Shown here piece by piece: positions 14,381 through 14,985 of a stretch of 14,985 bases of DNA (position 1 is the stretch's first letter; each line of letters starts with the position of its first letter). The position numbers and the translations under genes are program-made. Under the pieces are notes generated by a model that was not told where the DNA came from, ran no database searches, and saw only the letters and a program-made list of their open reading frames with translations. The stretch covers positions 1-14,985 of the forward strand of contig CAYLZW010000131.1 of the NCBI GenBank assembly GCA_964388085.1. Direction: 5' to 3'. This stretch comes from CAYLZW01 sp964388085 (GTDB lineage: Bacteria > Myxococcota > UBA727 > CAYLZW01).

Positions 14381-14985
14381 ATGTCGAATCGTCGCCGTGA
14401 TCTCGGCCTAGCCATCGCCGCCCTCGCCGTGGCCCTCGCGGGTTGCAGCGAGAAGAAGGAGGCGGAGCCGGAGAAGCCCGCAGACAGCGCCGCCGCCCTG
14501 CAGGGCGCGGCCGAGAAGAAGGACCCTGCCGCCACGGACCCGAAGCCGGTCGCCGCCGCGCAGAAGGGCGTCGCGCACCCCGACTGCGTCGGCCCGCGCA
14601 CGGACACGCCCGTCGAGACCTTCGAGCTCGGCGGCCGCACGTACGAGCGCAAGGGCTCGACGCTGACCATGACGACGAGCGACGCCGATGACGAGTTCAT
14701 CGTCGGCCAGATCAGCGACATCAAGGACTTCACGCCCGAGAACAAGGCGAACATCGACGTCATCCTGAAGTGGTTCGAGCAGGAGAAGGTCGACGCCATC
14801 GCGCTCACCGGTGACCTCGGCGAGACCGAGGAGAGCATCGCCGGTGTGCTGCGCCACGTCGGCCAAAAGGGCGTCCCCGTGTTCGCCATCGCGGGCAACC
14901 GCGAGTGCCGCGATCACTTCAAAAAGGCCTTCGACGCCGTGCGCAAGGACATCAAGCACGTCATCAACATGAACGAGGTCCGCGT
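14381..14985 (+). CDS. Calcineurin-like metallophosphoesterase lipoprotein, 3'-truncated by window edge
   Basis: The visible 201 residues start with a lipoprotein signal peptide and clear lipobox LAGC (Cys22). A Lys/Glu/Pro/Ala-rich linker (about 23-65) follows, then a metallophosphoesterase-like domain. Motifs in order are GQISDIKD (Asp113), LTGDLGE (Asp145) and IAGNRE (Asn173, Glu175), matching D-x-H, GD-x-x-x and GN-H-[DE] of the calcineurin-like family. The usual His of the first motif is replaced by Lys115 and the third has Arg174 for His, so metal binding at site 1 may differ or be lost. The start is ATG 14381 with AGGAG 8 nt upstream. The C-terminal metal-binding histidine motifs lie beyond the window. 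Substrate unknown; anchored in the envelope. Confidence 0.82.
   Translation, partial: MSNRRRDLGLAIAALAVALAGCSEKKEAEPEKPADSAAALQGAAEKKDPAATDPKPVAAAQKGVAHPDCVGPRTDTPVETFELGGRTYERKGSTLTMTTSDADDEFIVGQISDIKDFTPENKANIDVILKWFEQEKVDAIALTGDLGETEESIAGVLRHVGQKGVPVFAIAGNRECRDHFKKAFDAVRKDIKHVINMNEVR

Overview
The window looks like chromosomal DNA from a very GC-rich, Gram-negative deltaproteobacterial-type organism, most likely a member of Myxococcota (Polyangia-like). The evidence is strong G/C bias at third codon positions, many predicted lipoproteins and outer-membrane proteins, a 969-residue lipoprotein with ASH-type repeats and a VWA domain, and a lipoprotein with a cysteine-rich C-x-x-D-x-x-C-P module of a kind common in myxobacteria. 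The phylum call is an inference from style and gene content, not from a marker-gene comparison.

Layout. (1) 1-2829, + strand: the 3' part of lepA (EF4), then lepB (type I signal peptidase), the classical lepA-lepB pair, closed by a strong hairpin. (2) 2942-4769, +: an outer-membrane beta-barrel-like protein overlapping, by 11 bp, a DUF547 lipoprotein; the two are probably translationally coupled. (3) 4794-5504, -: another secreted barrel-like protein, convergent with the DUF547 gene. (4) 5599-7637, +: a membrane-anchored TPR protein of YfgM type followed 5 bp later by a BamB-like beta-propeller. This matches the yfgM-bamB order known from enterobacteria, and a good sigma70-like promoter lies upstream. 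(5) 7752-8204, +: a MutT/Nudix hydrolase, convergent with a Pro/Ala-rich lipoprotein at 8210-8872 (-). (6) 8873-9170: a 298-bp gene-free stretch holding a conspicuous AT-rich, promoter-like island. (7) 9171-13797, -: a probable three-gene operon, read right to left, of a giant ASH/VWA lipoprotein, a Cys-rich lipoprotein overlapping it by 4 bp, and a small membrane-anchored di-haem c-type cytochrome. (8) 13926-14985, +: a small acidic protein of unknown function, then the 5' part of a calcineurin-like metallophosphoesterase lipoprotein that runs off the window.

Much of the window concerns the cell envelope: signal-peptide removal (LepB), inner-membrane chaperoning and outer-membrane assembly (YfgM/BamB-like), two barrel-like proteins and five lipoproteins. 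No tRNA, rRNA, CRISPR array, insertion sequence or phage gene was recognised, and nothing suggests recent transfer apart from the short AT-rich island near 9000-9040. The least understood part is the 13797-to-9171 lipoprotein/cytochrome operon.
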